Notes under the pieces: generated by a model
The model's input: only the letters and a program-made list of their open reading frames with translations
Databases searched by the model: none
Told to the model about the DNA's origin: nothing
Shown here: positions 16,955 through 26,235 of the stretch, one piece after another
Position numbering within the stretch: position 1 is the stretch's first letter
Layout: each line of letters opens with the position of its first letter
Program-made: the position numbers and the translations under genes
NCBI RefSeq assembly: GCF_029989365.1
Contig: NZ_JAPRAQ010000004.1
Span: 186,001 to 250,000 of the forward strand
Source of the DNA: Bradyrhizobium sp. Arg816
GTDB taxonomy: Bacteria; Pseudomonadota; Alphaproteobacteria; Rhizobiales; Xanthobacteraceae
DNA length: 64,000 nt
Reading direction: 5' to 3'

Positions 16955-17917
16955 TCAGCCCAGTTTCCGGCCGATATCGAGGAATTTCTGCCGCCGCTGC
17001 TTGCGGATGGTGTCGCCGTCCAGGCCACGCATCTCGTCAAACGCCTTGGCGATGGCATCGCCCGTGGTGGCGATCATGGCGGCGGGGTCGCGGTGGGCGC
17101 CGCCGACCGGCTCCTTCAGGATGCTGTCGATCACCCCGAAGCGCAGCATGTCCTGCGCGGTGATCTTCATGTTGTTGGCGGCTTCCTGCGCCTTGGAGCC
17201 GTCGCGCCAAAGGATCGAGGAGGCGGCCTCGGGCGAGATCACGCTGTAGATCGCGTGCTCCAGCATCAAGACCTTGTTGGCGGTGGTGATGGCGATGGCG
17301 CCGCCCGACATGCCTTCGCCGGTGATGATGGCGACGTTGGGCACGGTCAGCGCCATGCAGGCGTCGGTCGAGCGCGCGATCGCCTCGGCCTGGCCGCGCT
17401 CTTCGGCGCCGATGCCGGGATAGGCGCCGGCGGAATCGGCGAGCGACAGCACGGGCAGGCCGAACCGCTCGGCCATCTCCATCAGCCGCACGCATTTGCG
17501 ATAGCCCTCGGGCCGCGCCATGCCGAAATTGTGCCGGATGCGACTCTCGGTGGAATCGCCCTTTTCCTGGCCCATCACGCAGATGGCCTCACCGCGGAAG
17601 CGGCCGAAGCCGGCAACCAGCGCCTCGTCCTCGCCGAACTTGCGGTCGCCCGCGAGCGGGGTGAATTCGGTGATCAGGCCCTTGATGAAGTCGTTGAAAT
17701 GCGGCCGCTGCGGGTGTCGCGCGACCAGCGTCTTCTGCCACGGCGTCAGGTTCAGATAGAGGTCGGCCAGCGCCTGCGCCGCCTTGTCCTCGATCTTCCC
17801 GATCTCCTCGGAGATGTCAGTGCCCGAGGCCGCAAGCGTCCGCAGCTCGTCGACCTTGGAGTCGAGCTCGGCGACCGGCTTTTCGAAGTCGAGATAGCTG
17901 CGCATGTGATCTGGCAT
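16955..17917 (-). CDS. accA: Acetyl-CoA carboxylase carboxyltransferase subunit alpha
   Basis: Transfers the carboxyl group from biotin to acetyl-CoA, the first step of fatty-acid synthesis; works with AccD and the BCCP and biotin carboxylase subunits. 320 residues from ATG 17917, the normal length. The family's features are clear: N-terminal MRSYLDFEKPVAEL, the crotonase-like core with VMGQEKG, PGIGAEERGQAEAIA, and the oxyanion region GEGMSGGAIAI. It stands alone here, as is common in alphaproteobacteria. Confidence 0.97.
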   Translation of the reverse strand: MPDHMRSYLDFEKPVAELDSKVDELRTLAASGTDISEEIGKIEDKAAQALADLYLNLTPWQKTLVARHPQRPHFNDFIKGLITEFTPLAGDRKFGEDEALVAGFGRFRGEAICVMGQEKGDSTESRIRHNFGMARPEGYRKCVRLMEMAERFGLPVLSLADSAGAYPGIGAEERGQAEAIARSTDACMALTVPNVAIITGEGMSGGAIAITTANKVLMLEHAIYSVISPEAASSILWRDGSKAQEAANNMKITAQDMLRFGVIDSILKEPVGGAHRDPAAMIATTGDAIAKAFDEMRGLDGDTIRKQRRQKFLDIGRKLG

Positions 17918-18097
17918 CAACTCAATATAGCGGGGACGGGGCGGGGCGTCGAAGCAGGTTTGGATCGGTGGAAAGAAATGTAGCTTCTTCAATGAGTTGG
18001 CTTGTGGGCTTGGAAGCAGCCCGCCAAATCATGCGTGAGGCCACGGCTCTTTCTGCGGAGATGTGGCCGAAGTCAAGGCGGTTTCATGGGTTGCCGG

Positions 18098-18182
18098 TAG
18101 CCCGGATGGAGCGAAGCGCAATCCGGGAAAGTCTTTCCGTGACGCCAGAGCCCCGGATTACGCTGCGCTCCATCCGGGCTAC
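18098..18182. repeat. Dispersed palindromic repeat (TAGCCCGGATGGAGC family)
   Basis: TAGCCCGGATGGAGCGAAGC on the left returns inverted as GCTGCGCTCCATCCGGGCTA on the right. It lies immediately after the xerD stop and may act as a terminator between xerD and accA. Confidence 0.8.
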
Positions 18183-18189
18183 AAGAGAA

Positions 18190-19146
18190 CTACTTCTCCG
18201 CCAGCGGGTGCAGGTCGCGCACTAGGCTCTTCAGGCGCTCCTCGACCACATGGGTGTAGATCTGGGTCGTGGAGATGTCGGTGTGGCCGAGCAGGGTCTG
18301 CACGATGCGCAGATCCGCGCCGTTGTGCAGGAGGTGGCTGGCAAAGGCGTGGCGCAGCACGTGCGGGGAGACCAGCCGGGCCTGCAGCCCCGAGGCGACC
18401 GCGAGCTCCTTCAGGTCGCGGGCGAAATGCTGCCGCGTCAGATGCCCGCTCTCGCCGAACGATGGGAACAGCCATTTCGAGGCGGCCACGCTGTTCTTCT
18501 TGTCGGCCTTTGCCGCTTCCGTCGCCGCGAGATAATCCGCCATCGCCTGCCGTGAGGCCTCGTTGAGCGGCACCAGGCGTTCCTTGTTGCCCTTGCCGCG
18601 CACCACGATCATGCGGGCGTCGCGTTTGGCCGCGGAGCGCGGCAGCGCCACCAGCTCGGAGACGCGCAGGCCCGTGGCGTAGAGCACCTCGAGCAGGCAA
18701 TAGAGCCGTAACGCGCGCAGCTGCTTCGAGGGCGAGGCATCCGCCGCCTCGCTCAATTCCTTGGCGCGGCGGAGCATGCGGTCGACATCCGCGATCGACA
18801 GCACCTTCGGCAGGCCTCGGCCGCGCTTGGGGCCGGACAGGATTGCCGCGGGATCCTCGGTGCGGATGCGCTCGTTCAGGAGAAAGCGGTAGAGATGCCG
18901 CATCGCCGACAGCCGCCGCGCGACGCTGGTGGATTTGAAGCCGCGGCTGTCGAGATCGGCGAGGTAATCGCGCAGGATCTGCGTCTCGGCGTCGGCAAAG
19001 CTGTGCCCGCCGCGGCCCAAAAATTCCGAGAAATCGGTGAGGTCGCGGCGGTAGGCATCGAGCGTATTGGGGCCGGCGCCCTGTTCCGCCGCGAGCATGT
19101 CGAGGAACAGGCCGGTGAGCTTGCTGTCTGAGGGCTGTACGCGCAT
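18190..19146 (-). CDS. xerD: Tyrosine recombinase XerD
   Basis: Site-specific recombinase that, with XerC, resolves chromosome dimers at dif during division. 318 residues. The N-terminal SAM-like DNA-binding domain (about 8-95) is followed by the catalytic domain with all active residues: R161, K185, H262, R265, H288 and the nucleophile Y297. The context, next to a small membrane gene and aroK, is the usual chromosomal xerD site in Bradyrhizobium relatives, which argues against a phage integrase. Confidence 0.96.
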   Translation of the reverse strand: MRVQPSDSKLTGLFLDMLAAEQGAGPNTLDAYRRDLTDFSEFLGRGGHSFADAETQILRDYLADLDSRGFKSTSVARRLSAMRHLYRFLLNERIRTEDPAAILSGPKRGRGLPKVLSIADVDRMLRRAKELSEAADASPSKQLRALRLYCLLEVLYATGLRVSELVALPRSAAKRDARMIVVRGKGNKERLVPLNEASRQAMADYLAATEAAKADKKNSVAASKWLFPSFGESGHLTRQHFARDLKELAVASGLQARLVSPHVLRHAFASHLLHNGADLRIVQTLLGHTDISTTQIYTHVVEERLKSLVRDLHPLAEK

Positions 19147-19163
19147 GCCCTGGAGGCTAGCTC

Positions 19164-19310
19164 CTATTTCTTGAGAAATTTATCCGGCGGGATCGTCACC
19201 GTCATTTCCCGCGACTTCGGGCTCACGAAGTTCGCCAGCGCGAAGACCACGCCATAGACGATGCCGGCGAGCACGGCGACGACCGTCAGGAAGCGGAACA
19301 GGCTGGGCAT
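19164..19310 (-). CDS. 48-residue conserved-looking membrane protein
   Basis: Short frame from ATG 19310 to TAG, ending 17 bases before xerD on the same strand. It encodes one membrane segment (FRFLTVVAVLAGIVYGVVFAL) followed by a short tail ending in basic residues (FLKK). I recall a small protein gene between xerD and aroK in related genomes. It is probably co-transcribed with xerD. Function unknown. Confidence 0.65.
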   Translation of the reverse strand: MPSLFRFLTVVAVLAGIVYGVVFALANFVSPKSREMTVTIPPDKFLKK

Positions 19311-19435
19311 CGGGCAAGGTCTCGGGAGGGTCTCAGGCGTCCAAATTAACCAATGAAATCATCCAACATGTTCGCCGTTTCGTGGCAAGAGTCCTCTGGC
19401 GAGGGCCCCGAGGGGGTCGTATAGGTGGCCAAAGC

Positions 19436-20107
19436 ATGCCGCCTCCGGCGGCAGATCGAGCGAGACCCAGAGCGAGATTTATGCCCGACGCCGCGTTGCC
19501 GATACAAGCTGCCCCTGAGGCCGAAATCCTGTCGGCGCTCGGGACGCGCTCGATCGTGCTCGTCGGCATGATGGGGGTGGGCAAATCCACCATCGGCCGC
19601 CGCATGGCGGCCCGGCTCAAGCTGCCCTTCGTTGACGCCGACACCGAGATCGAGATCGCTCATGCCGGCATGACCATACCGGAGATTTTCGAGCGCCATG
19701 GCGAGCCGTATTTCCGGGATGGCGAGGCGCGGGTGATCGCGCGCCTGCTCGACGGCGAGCCGATCGTGCTGGCGACCGGCGGCGGTGCCTTCATGCGCGA
19801 GGAGACGCGCAACCGCATTGCGGCCAAGGCGGTCTCGATCTGGCTCAAGGCCGACCCTGACGTCATCATGCGCCGGGTGCGCCGCCGCGCCGATCGCCCG
19901 CTGCTCCAGACCGCCGATCCCGAAGGAACCGTGACGCGCCTGCTCACCGAGCGCGAGCCGATCTACGGCCATGCCGATCTCACCATCGCCTCGCGCGACG
20001 TGCCGCACGACAAGATCGTCGAGGAATGCATCGAGACGCTGCGCGCCCATCTCCGCGGCGAACAAGCCGCCCAATCACCTGCCGACGTTGCGAGTGCCGT
20101 ACGATGA
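19436..20107 (+). CDS. aroK: Shikimate kinase
   Basis: Phosphorylates shikimate in aromatic amino acid synthesis. 223 residues from ATG 19436 (ATG 19481 is an alternative start). The P-loop GMMGVGKST is at residues 44-52, followed by the shikimate-binding D-A-D at 67-69 and the GGGAF motif. The N-terminus is about 30 residues longer than E. coli AroK, as in other rhizobia. The stop overlaps the aroB start (ATGA at 20104-20107), so the two steps are translationally coupled. Confidence 0.96.
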   Translation: MPPPAADRARPRARFMPDAALPIQAAPEAEILSALGTRSIVLVGMMGVGKSTIGRRMAARLKLPFVDADTEIEIAHAGMTIPEIFERHGEPYFRDGEARVIARLLDGEPIVLATGGGAFMREETRNRIAAKAVSIWLKADPDVIMRRVRRRADRPLLQTADPEGTVTRLLTEREPIYGHADLTIASRDVPHDKIVEECIETLRAHLRGEQAAQSPADVASAVR

Positions 20108-21252
20108 CTGCGCCGTTGAAACATTCCGATCCAGTCAACGTCGACGTCGCGCTCGGCGATCGCGCCTATGACATCGTCATCGGCCGCGGCGTGCTGGCCT
20201 CGCTCGGCGAGCGGGTCGCGCGCTTGCGGCCCGGCGTGCGTACGGCGATCGTCACCGATCGCACCGTCGCAAAACACTGGCTCGAGCCGACCGAAGCGTC
20301 GCTCGCGTCTGCCGGCATTCCGACCTCGCGCATCGTGGTCGAGGAAGGCGAGATCTCCAAAACCTATGCCGGCCTCGAAAAGGTCAGCGAGGCCCTGATC
20401 GCCGCGAAGATCGAGCGCAACGATCTCGTCATCGCGCTCGGCGGCGGCGTGGTCGGCGATCTCGCCGGCTTTGCGGCCGCGATTCTGCGCCGCGGCGTCG
20501 ATTTCGTGCAGGTGCCGACCTCGCTGCTGGCGCAGGTCGATTCCTCCGTCGGCGGCAAGACCGGCATCAACTCGCCGCAGGGCAAAAATCTGCTCGGCGC
20601 CTTCCACCAACCGCTGCTGGTCATTGCCGACACCGCCGTGCTCGACACGCTGTCGCCGCGGCAGTTTCGCGCCGGCTATGCCGAGGTCGCCAAATACGGT
20701 GTGCTCGGCGACGAAGCCTTCTTCACCTGGCTGGAGAAGAACCATTCCGATATCTTCAAGGGCGGCTCGGCGCGCGAGCACGCGATCGCGACCTCGTGCC
20801 GCGCCAAGGCCGGCGTCGTCTCGCGCGATGAGCGCGAGACCGGCGAGCGCGCGCTGCTCAATCTCGGCCATACCTTTGGTCACGCTCTGGAAGCCGCGAC
20901 CGGTTTCTCCGATCGCCTCTTCCATGGCGAGGGTGTTTCGATCGGCATGACGCTGGCGGCGCAGTTCTCGGCGAAGCTTGGCGTGCTCGGCGAGGCCGAT
21001 GCCGCGCGCGTCGAGCGTCACCTCATCGAGGCCGGCCTGCCGACGCGACTGCAGGACATCGCCGGTTTCGCGCAGGAAGGACTTGCCGACGCCGACGCGC
21101 TGATGGCGCTGATGGCGCAGGACAAGAAGGTCAAGCGCGGCAAGCTCACCTTCATCCTGCTGGAGGCGGTCGGGCGCGCCGTGATCGCGAAGGACGTCGA
21201 GCCGGCGCCTGTGCGCGATTTCCTCAAAGAGAAGCTCGCGCAGAAGGCTTGA
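20104..21252 (+). CDS. aroB: 3-dehydroquinate synthase
   Basis: Second step of the shikimate pathway: NAD- and metal-dependent cyclisation of DAHP to 3-dehydroquinate. 382 residues. The NAD-binding GGGVVGDLAGF segment and the metal/substrate region (VDSSVGGKTGIN, LNLGHTFGHALE, FHGEGVSIGM) are intact, including the conserved His residues. Overlaps aroK by four bases. The gene after it is separated by a palindromic repeat, so aroKB probably ends here. Confidence 0.97.
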   Translation: MTAPLKHSDPVNVDVALGDRAYDIVIGRGVLASLGERVARLRPGVRTAIVTDRTVAKHWLEPTEASLASAGIPTSRIVVEEGEISKTYAGLEKVSEALIAAKIERNDLVIALGGGVVGDLAGFAAAILRRGVDFVQVPTSLLAQVDSSVGGKTGINSPQGKNLLGAFHQPLLVIADTAVLDTLSPRQFRAGYAEVAKYGVLGDEAFFTWLEKNHSDIFKGGSAREHAIATSCRAKAGVVSRDERETGERALLNLGHTFGHALEAATGFSDRLFHGEGVSIGMTLAAQFSAKLGVLGEADAARVERHLIEAGLPTRLQDIAGFAQEGLADADALMALMAQDKKVKRGKLTFILLEAVGRAVIAKDVEPAPVRDFLKEKLAQKA

Positions 21253-21274
21253 TGCGCGGCTGAACGGCGCTAAG

Positions 21275-21331
21275 GCGTTTTCGAGCGAAGTGGGTACCGG
21301 TTCGCGAAAACGCGTCAAAGCAAAAAACCAG
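21275..21331 (+). repeat. Dispersed palindromic repeat, family A copy 2
   Basis: GCGTTTTCGAGCGAAGTGGG is followed by TACCGGTTCGCGAAAACGCG. The 8-bp ends GCGTTTTC and GAAAACGC pair. Compared with the copies at 10095 and 40218, this one lacks a few bases before the closing arm. It occupies the gap between aroB and the CorC-like gene. Confidence 0.85.
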
Positions 21332-21339
21332 AGTGGTGC

Positions 21340-22644
21340 ATGGACTGGCTCGGATTCACCATCGTCATTCTCTGCCTGCTCGTCTCGGGCTTCTTCGCCG
21401 CGAGCGAGACCGCGCTGACCGGCGCCTCGCGCGCCAGCATGCTGCGGCTCTCCAAGCAGGGTAACCACGACGCCGATGTCGTCTCGCAGCTGCTCGACAT
21501 GCGCGAGCGCCTGATCGGCGCGCTGCTGCTCGGCAACAACATCGCCAATATCAGCGCGTCCGCGCTCGCCACCAGCATCTTCACGGCCTGGTTCGGCGAT
21601 GTCGGCGTGCTCTATGCCACCGGCGTGATGACGGCACTGGTCGTGATCTTCGCGGAGGTGCTGCCGAAGACCATCGCCATCAACGCGCCCGACCGCATGG
21701 CGCTTGCGGTCGCCCGCCCGATGCGGCTGACGATGTACGTGCTGGGACCGCTGCTGCGGATCGTCGAGGTCATCGTCCGCCTGTTGATGCGCTTGTTTGG
21801 TTTGGCGGGCGAGCATCAGGCGATCCTGTCGCCGACCGAGCGCCTGCGCGGCGCCGTCGACCTGCTGCACCACGAGGGCAAGGTCGAGAAGCAGGACCGC
21901 GACATGCTCGGCGGCCTGCTCGATCTGCGCGAACTCCAGGTTTCCGACGTCATGATCCACCGCACCGAGATGATGATGATCAATGCCGACCTGCCGCCGG
22001 AGGAACTGGTGCGCGAGGTGCTGGCGACCGAGTACACCCGCATTCCGCTGTGGCGCGAGAAGCCGGAAAACATCATCGGCGTGCTTCACGCCAAGGATTT
22101 GTTGCGCGCAATCCGTGCATCCGACGGTGACACCTCGCGCATCGACGTCTCCACCATCGCATTGCCGCCTTGGTTCGTGCCGGAAATGCGCCCGGTCTCC
22201 GAGCAGCTCAAGGCGTTCCGGCGCCGAAAGACCCATTTCGCCCTCGTCGTCGACGAATACGGCGAGGTTGAAGGTCTCGTGACGCTGGAAGACATTTTGG
22301 AAGAGATCGTCGGCGACATCTCCGACGAGCACGACGTCGTGGTCGCCGGCGTGCGCGCCCAGCCGGACGGCTCGGTCGTGGTCGACGGCTCGGTGCCGAT
22401 CCGCGATCTCAATCGCGCCATGGACTGGCACCTGCCCGATGAAGAGGCAACGACGGTCGCCGGCCTCGTCATTCACGAGGCGCGCTCGATCCCCGACCGC
22501 GGCCAGAGTTTCACGTTCCACGGTTTCCGTTTCCGCGTCCTCCGCCGCGAACGCAACCGCATCACCGCGCTCCGTATTTCACCGGTGCCGCGTGACGCGG
22601 AGATGGAGGAAGCCAAGCCGAGAAGGGCGGGGACGTCGTTCTAG
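21340..22644 (+). CDS. CNNM/CBS-domain protein, CorC/HlyC family
   Basis: 434-residue membrane protein. The N-terminal CNNM domain has about three to four membrane segments (first WLGFTIVILCLLVSGFFAASE, then conserved L-L-G-N-N-I-A-N). It is followed by a CBS pair (around FAEVL...VSDVMIHRTEM and FALVVDEYGEVEGLVTLEDILEEIVGDI) and a C-terminal CorC_HlyC domain. Relatives are linked to magnesium or cobalt efflux; the old name hemolysin is misleading. Follows aroKB after a repeat, as in other Bradyrhizobium genomes. Confidence 0.93.
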   Translation: MDWLGFTIVILCLLVSGFFAASETALTGASRASMLRLSKQGNHDADVVSQLLDMRERLIGALLLGNNIANISASALATSIFTAWFGDVGVLYATGVMTALVVIFAEVLPKTIAINAPDRMALAVARPMRLTMYVLGPLLRIVEVIVRLLMRLFGLAGEHQAILSPTERLRGAVDLLHHEGKVEKQDRDMLGGLLDLRELQVSDVMIHRTEMMMINADLPPEELVREVLATEYTRIPLWREKPENIIGVLHAKDLLRAIRASDGDTSRIDVSTIALPPWFVPEMRPVSEQLKAFRRRKTHFALVVDEYGEVEGLVTLEDILEEIVGDISDEHDVVVAGVRAQPDGSVVVDGSVPIRDLNRAMDWHLPDEEATTVAGLVIHEARSIPDRGQSFTFHGFRFRVLRRERNRITALRISPVPRDAEMEEAKPRRAGTSF

Positions 22645-22657
22645 CCGTCACAACAGG

Positions 22658-22762
22658 TGTCATCGCCCGCGAAGGCGGGCGATCCAGTACGCCGCGGCAG
22701 TTCGATTCCAGCTGCGCCGTCTCGGATTACTGGATGCCCGCCTTCGCGGGGCATGACAGCCG
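22658..22762. repeat. Dispersed palindromic repeat (TCATCGCCCG...GATCCAGTA family), copy 1
   Basis: TCATCGCCCGCGAAGGCGGG-CGATCCAGTA on the left is matched by TACTGGATGCCCGCCTTCGC-GGGGCATGACA on the right. It lies between convergent genes (the CorC-like gene and bolA). Related copies are at 42745 and 44494. Confidence 0.85.
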
Positions 22763-23041
22763 TTATCCTTCCTCCGGCGCCTGCGCGTGGATCGCGAGCG
22801 CGTGCACGCTGCCTGAGAGTTCCGCGGCCAGCGCCGAATTTATCATGCGGTGGCGATCGACCCGGCTCTTCCCTTTGAAGGCCTGAGACACGATATAGAC
22901 GCGAAAGTGCGTCTCGCCGCTCGGTCGATGGCCGGCGTGGCCCTCATGCAAATGTGACTCGTCGACAACCTGCAGGCTTTCCGGCGTGAAAGCTTCCTGC
23001 AACTTGTTGCTGATAGTGTCTTTCATAACCATGAGTGCCAT
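22763..23041 (-). CDS. bolA: BolA-family protein
   Basis: 92 residues from ATG 23041 (ATG 23026 is also possible). BolA proteins work with monothiol glutaredoxins in iron-sulphur and iron handling and affect cell shape and stress response. The core is present: D-E-S-H-L-H-E-G-H-A-G-H, G-E-T-H-F-R-V, and K-S-R-V-D-R-H-R-M-I. Transcribed away from the dnaJ-type gene at 23191, a pairing common in this group. Confidence 0.93.
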   Translation of the reverse strand: MALMVMKDTISNKLQEAFTPESLQVVDESHLHEGHAGHRPSGETHFRVYIVSQAFKGKSRVDRHRMINSALAAELSGSVHALAIHAQAPEEG

Positions 23042-23190
23042 TAAAGCGTGCGGCCGCACTCCGTCAATTGCATAGGCCGCCTGCGGCGGCCGTACCTCGA
23101 AGACGCCGGAGTGAAACTTCGGCTGCGGGTTCCCAGCTAATTGCAATGTCAAGACTTGAAGGTTTTTGCATTGCGTAGTCAAAGTCAGTC

Positions 23191-23823
23191 ATGCCGATCG
23201 ATTCATCAAAGTTCTTCGACTCCATCCGGGTCAAGCCGAAAGGCAAGCAGCCGGAAGTGAAGCCGCGCGACGCCGTGGTCAACTGCGAATGGGCCGGGTG
23301 TCAGAACAAGGGCGCGCACCGTGCGCCGAAGGGCCGCGAGAACCAGCGCGAGTACTGGCACTTCTGCTTGAACCACGTGCGCGAGTACAACCAGAACTAC
23401 AATTTCTTCTCCGGCATGAATGCCGATGCCGTCGCGCGCTACCAGAAGGATGCGCTGACCGGCCACCGCCCGACCTGGAAGATGGGCGCCAATGGCGGCA
23501 AGAAGGGCGCGGAAGCCGAGATCGACATGGCGTCCGATCCGTTCAGCATGTTCAGTGAGATCAACGGCCGCGCGGGCTGGCGGAAGGGTCCGCAGGCCGA
23601 GCCCAAGGCCGAGACGCGCAAGGTGATGAACGCCGAGCGCAAGGCGCTCCAGGTCATGGGCCTCGGCCCCGATTCCACGCTCGCCGACGTCAAGAGCAAG
23701 TACAAGGCGCTGGTCAAGCAGCACCACCCCGACGCCAACGGCGGCGACCGGTCGACCGAAGACCGCCTGATCGAGATCATCAAGGCGTATAATTATTTGA
23801 AGACGGTGGTCCGCGAGGCCTAG
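23191..23823 (+). CDS. J-domain (DnaJ-like) protein with N-terminal Cys/His motif
   Basis: 210 residues. The C-terminal 60 residues form a J domain with the HPD triplet at 179-181, which in the family stimulates Hsp70 (DnaK) ATPase. The N-terminal part carries C32-x4-C37 and C59-x2-H62, a possible zinc site. There is no G/F-rich or zinc-finger region of classical DnaJ, so it is a co-chaperone of the short type. Divergent from bolA. Its stop overlaps that of the convergent histidine kinase by three bases. Confidence 0.9.
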   Translation: MPIDSSKFFDSIRVKPKGKQPEVKPRDAVVNCEWAGCQNKGAHRAPKGRENQREYWHFCLNHVREYNQNYNFFSGMNADAVARYQKDALTGHRPTWKMGANGGKKGAEAEIDMASDPFSMFSEINGRAGWRKGPQAEPKAETRKVMNAERKALQVMGLGPDSTLADVKSKYKALVKQHHPDANGGDRSTEDRLIEIIKAYNYLKTVVREA

Positions 23824-24866
23824 GCTACGCCTTCCGGGAAGGACAGTTCGCAAACCAGTCCTTCCGGCCTCCATTGCCGGGTAATGGTTCCGCGCAAGGT
23901 CCGGATGATGCCGTCGACCGCGCCGATTCCAAAGCCCTTGCGCGTCGGCGCCTCGTTGACCCGAGGACCGCCGCTCTCCGACCAGTGCAGCACGAGAGGT
24001 TCTGCACCATTGGTCTCCCAGCTGATCTCCAACCTGCCCGAAGGCCTCGACAGCGCGCCATATTTGGCGGCGTTGGTGGCGAGCTCATGCAGCGCGACTG
24101 CGATCGACTGGGCCAGCGTGGGCGGCAGGCGGACGTCGTCTCCCGCGATTTTGATCCGCTCGCCGTCCCGGCATGCGTACGGCCGGAGTTCCTCCTCGAC
24201 GATGGTCTTCAGATTTGCGCCGGTCCAACGCGAAGCCGAGAACAGCCTCTGCACGTTGGCAAGCGCGCTGAGCCGGCCTGCAAACGCGGTCTGGAACTCT
24301 TCTGCGGTATCCGCCTTCGTCAGCCGCAGCATCGCCTGAGCCACTGCGAGCAGGTTGTTGGAACGATGATCGACCTCGGAGGTGAGGAGCATCATCCTCT
24401 GCTCGGCCTGCTTGCGAGCCGTGATGTCGACCAGCATGTTCACCGCGCCGACCAACCGGCCGCGTTCGTCGCGCAGCGGCGTCGGATAGGGCATGAAGCA
24501 GATCCGGGAGCCGTCCGGCCGCTCGGCCACGGCCTCGACGTCGCGCACTGGCCGGTTCTGCTTGAGCGCGATGGCCATCGGGCATTCAGCGTGGGGAAGC
24601 GCCGTGCCGTCGGGCAGATAGAGTTTCCAGGTCACGCACCACATCTCGCCGATCTTCGGCGTGCGTCCGGCAAAATCGATGCAGGCGCGATTGAAGAAGG
24701 TGATGCAGCCTTCCGCGTCGGTTGTGTAGATCGCGGCCGGCAGAGCCTGCAGCAAGTCGCGGAATCGTCTTTCAGAATCCGTGCTGGTCTGGGTCCGGCT
24801 GGCGGCATAGCCGGCGGCGATCTCGCCAATCCTCGCCTCGTCCGATTGTCCAAACAAGTCCAGCAT
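23820..24866 (-). CDS. PAS-containing HWE-family sensor histidine kinase
   Basis: 348 residues from ATG 24866. A PAS domain (about 35-155, F-R-D-L-L-Q-A-L-P-A-A-I-Y-T-T-D-A-E-G) precedes an HWE-type kinase core: phosphoacceptor H167 in EVDHRSNN, N-box H260-E-L-A-T-N265, and the W295-S-E297 segment with GGP that defines the family. No membrane segment, so it senses a cytoplasmic signal. No response regulator is adjacent; HWE kinases often act through distant PhyR-type or stand-alone receivers. It lies in an insertion between dnaJ and cobS relative to the compact order I recall in related genomes. Confidence 0.92.
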   Translation of the reverse strand: MLDLFGQSDEARIGEIAAGYAASRTQTSTDSERRFRDLLQALPAAIYTTDAEGCITFFNRACIDFAGRTPKIGEMWCVTWKLYLPDGTALPHAECPMAIALKQNRPVRDVEAVAERPDGSRICFMPYPTPLRDERGRLVGAVNMLVDITARKQAEQRMMLLTSEVDHRSNNLLAVAQAMLRLTKADTAEEFQTAFAGRLSALANVQRLFSASRWTGANLKTIVEEELRPYACRDGERIKIAGDDVRLPPTLAQSIAVALHELATNAAKYGALSRPSGRLEISWETNGAEPLVLHWSESGGPRVNEAPTRKGFGIGAVDGIIRTLRGTITRQWRPEGLVCELSFPEGVA

Positions 24867-25052
24867 TGGAAATCCTGATCCGAGGGGGCACACGGTTAAG
24901 TCCCCAGACCCTGAGATGTTCCAAGGTCGTCGCCCCGGACCGTGCGCGCGTTCCCGCAATCACGATCTCGCGCGACGGCTCTGCCGTCTCATCGTGCGTC
25001 CGGGCGAGGCACGACAGCGCAGTGAACGGCCCGGCTGTCGTGCCCTTCTGCC

Positions 25053-26156
25053 CTATTCGCCGGAAGCCTTCGGCATTTCCCCCACATAGGACGAACTCGG
25101 CCGGATCAACCGCCCCGTCCGCTGCTGCTCGCGCGCATGCGCGGTCCATCCTGCGCTACGCGCCACCGCGAAGATCGGCGTGAAAGCCTGCCGTGGAATC
25201 GCGAGCGCATCGAGCAGGATCGCGGTAAAGAACTCGACATTCGTCTCCAGCGGCCGGTCCGGATTTTTCTTGCGCAGCGCGCTGCGGATATAGGCCTCGA
25301 CCTCGCCGGCAAACGGCAGATCGGTGCCATTGGACGCCAGCGCCTCGACCGCGGTCTTGAGCACGTCGGCGCGCGGATCGCGGACGCGATAGACGCGGTG
25401 GCCAAAGCCCATCATCCGCTCGCCGCGCGCCAGCGCCGCATCCACCCACGGCTGGATTCGCTCGCGCGAACCGATCGCGTCGAGCATTTCCAGCACCGGC
25501 TCCGGCGCGCCGCCGTGCAAGGGGCCCGTGAGCGCGCAATAGCCGGCGGTCACTGCGGCAAACAGATCGGCCTGCGTCGAGGCCACCACGCGCGCGGTGA
25601 AGGTCGAGGCGTTCATGCCGTGGTCGCTGGCGGTGACGAGATAGGCGTCCAGCGCGGTGACCTCGCGCGTTGCAGGCGCGCGCCCATGCAGCATGCGAAG
25701 CGTATCGGCGCCGTGGCTCGCGTTCGGATCGGGCGCGATCGGATCGAGCCCCTTGGTGCGCCGGACCAGCGCGCCTGCGATCACCGGAAAGGCGCCGACG
25801 ATGGTCGCTTCATGCTCGAGCCCGTGCTCGGCGCGAAGTCCTGCGACCGCCGCGCGGAACCCGTCGACGATACCCATGCCGTGCGTCGCCGGCAGCAGCT
25901 CGTCCAGCCGCGCGAAGGCCCGCTCGCGCGCGGCACCGAGGCTCGCCCGCACATTGGCTTCGCTCAGCGTGGTCTTGCTCGCGCCATTCCAGAGCCGGGC
26001 GGTGACGCCCTCGAAGCTCGACTGGCTTGCGAGGGTACCGACATGCTCGCCGGCGATGATCAGCTCGCCGCGCTCGCCATCGACATGGCTCAGCACGGTC
26101 TCGGCCGCGGGAACGCCGTCCAGCCCGATCTGGCTTTTGGTGAGGTGGATGTTCAT
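25053..26156 (-). CDS. Citrate-synthase-like protein
   Basis: 367 residues from ATG 26156, with AAGGAGATTGGGTC before it. The citrate synthase fold is clear: a His at 179 (SDHGMNASTF), catalytic-type H214 (GPLHGGAPEP) and H253 (FGHRVYRVRDPR). The base that is Asp in the usual N-V-D-F motif is Glu here (NVEFF, E308). Citrate or 2-methylcitrate synthase activity is possible but not certain. Transcribed away from the HTH-fused paralogue, from which it is separated by 79 bases holding palindromes. Confidence 0.85.
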   Translation of the reverse strand: MNIHLTKSQIGLDGVPAAETVLSHVDGERGELIIAGEHVGTLASQSSFEGVTARLWNGASKTTLSEANVRASLGAARERAFARLDELLPATHGMGIVDGFRAAVAGLRAEHGLEHEATIVGAFPVIAGALVRRTKGLDPIAPDPNASHGADTLRMLHGRAPATREVTALDAYLVTASDHGMNASTFTARVVASTQADLFAAVTAGYCALTGPLHGGAPEPVLEMLDAIGSRERIQPWVDAALARGERMMGFGHRVYRVRDPRADVLKTAVEALASNGTDLPFAGEVEAYIRSALRKKNPDRPLETNVEFFTAILLDALAIPRQAFTPIFAVARSAGWTAHAREQQRTGRLIRPSSSYVGEMPKASGE

Positions 26157-26206
26157 GACCCAATCTCCTTTGCACTGCACCAGGAGAAAATCAGGCCTCT
26201 CGACAG

Positions 26207-26234
26207 ATTGATCAATCTTGATTACATAAATCAA
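26207..26234. promoter_or_regulatory. Candidate operator of the divergent citrate-synthase-like pair
   Basis: A perfect palindrome ATTGATCAAT (26207-26216) lies next to TTGATT-N5-AATCAA (26218-26223 and 26229-26234), immediately before the ATG at 26236. The HTH-fused product of that gene is the obvious candidate to bind here. Confidence 0.55.
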
Positions 26235-26235
26235 T

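Noticed and set aside
18190..19146. Phage integrase and genomic island end
   Set aside because: The gene has XerD features and sits in a housekeeping order; no tRNA or phage genes are nearby.
19963..22521. 852-residue open frame on the minus strand
   Set aside because: It runs opposite aroB and the CorC-like gene, both of which have clear motifs; its sequence has no recognisable domain.
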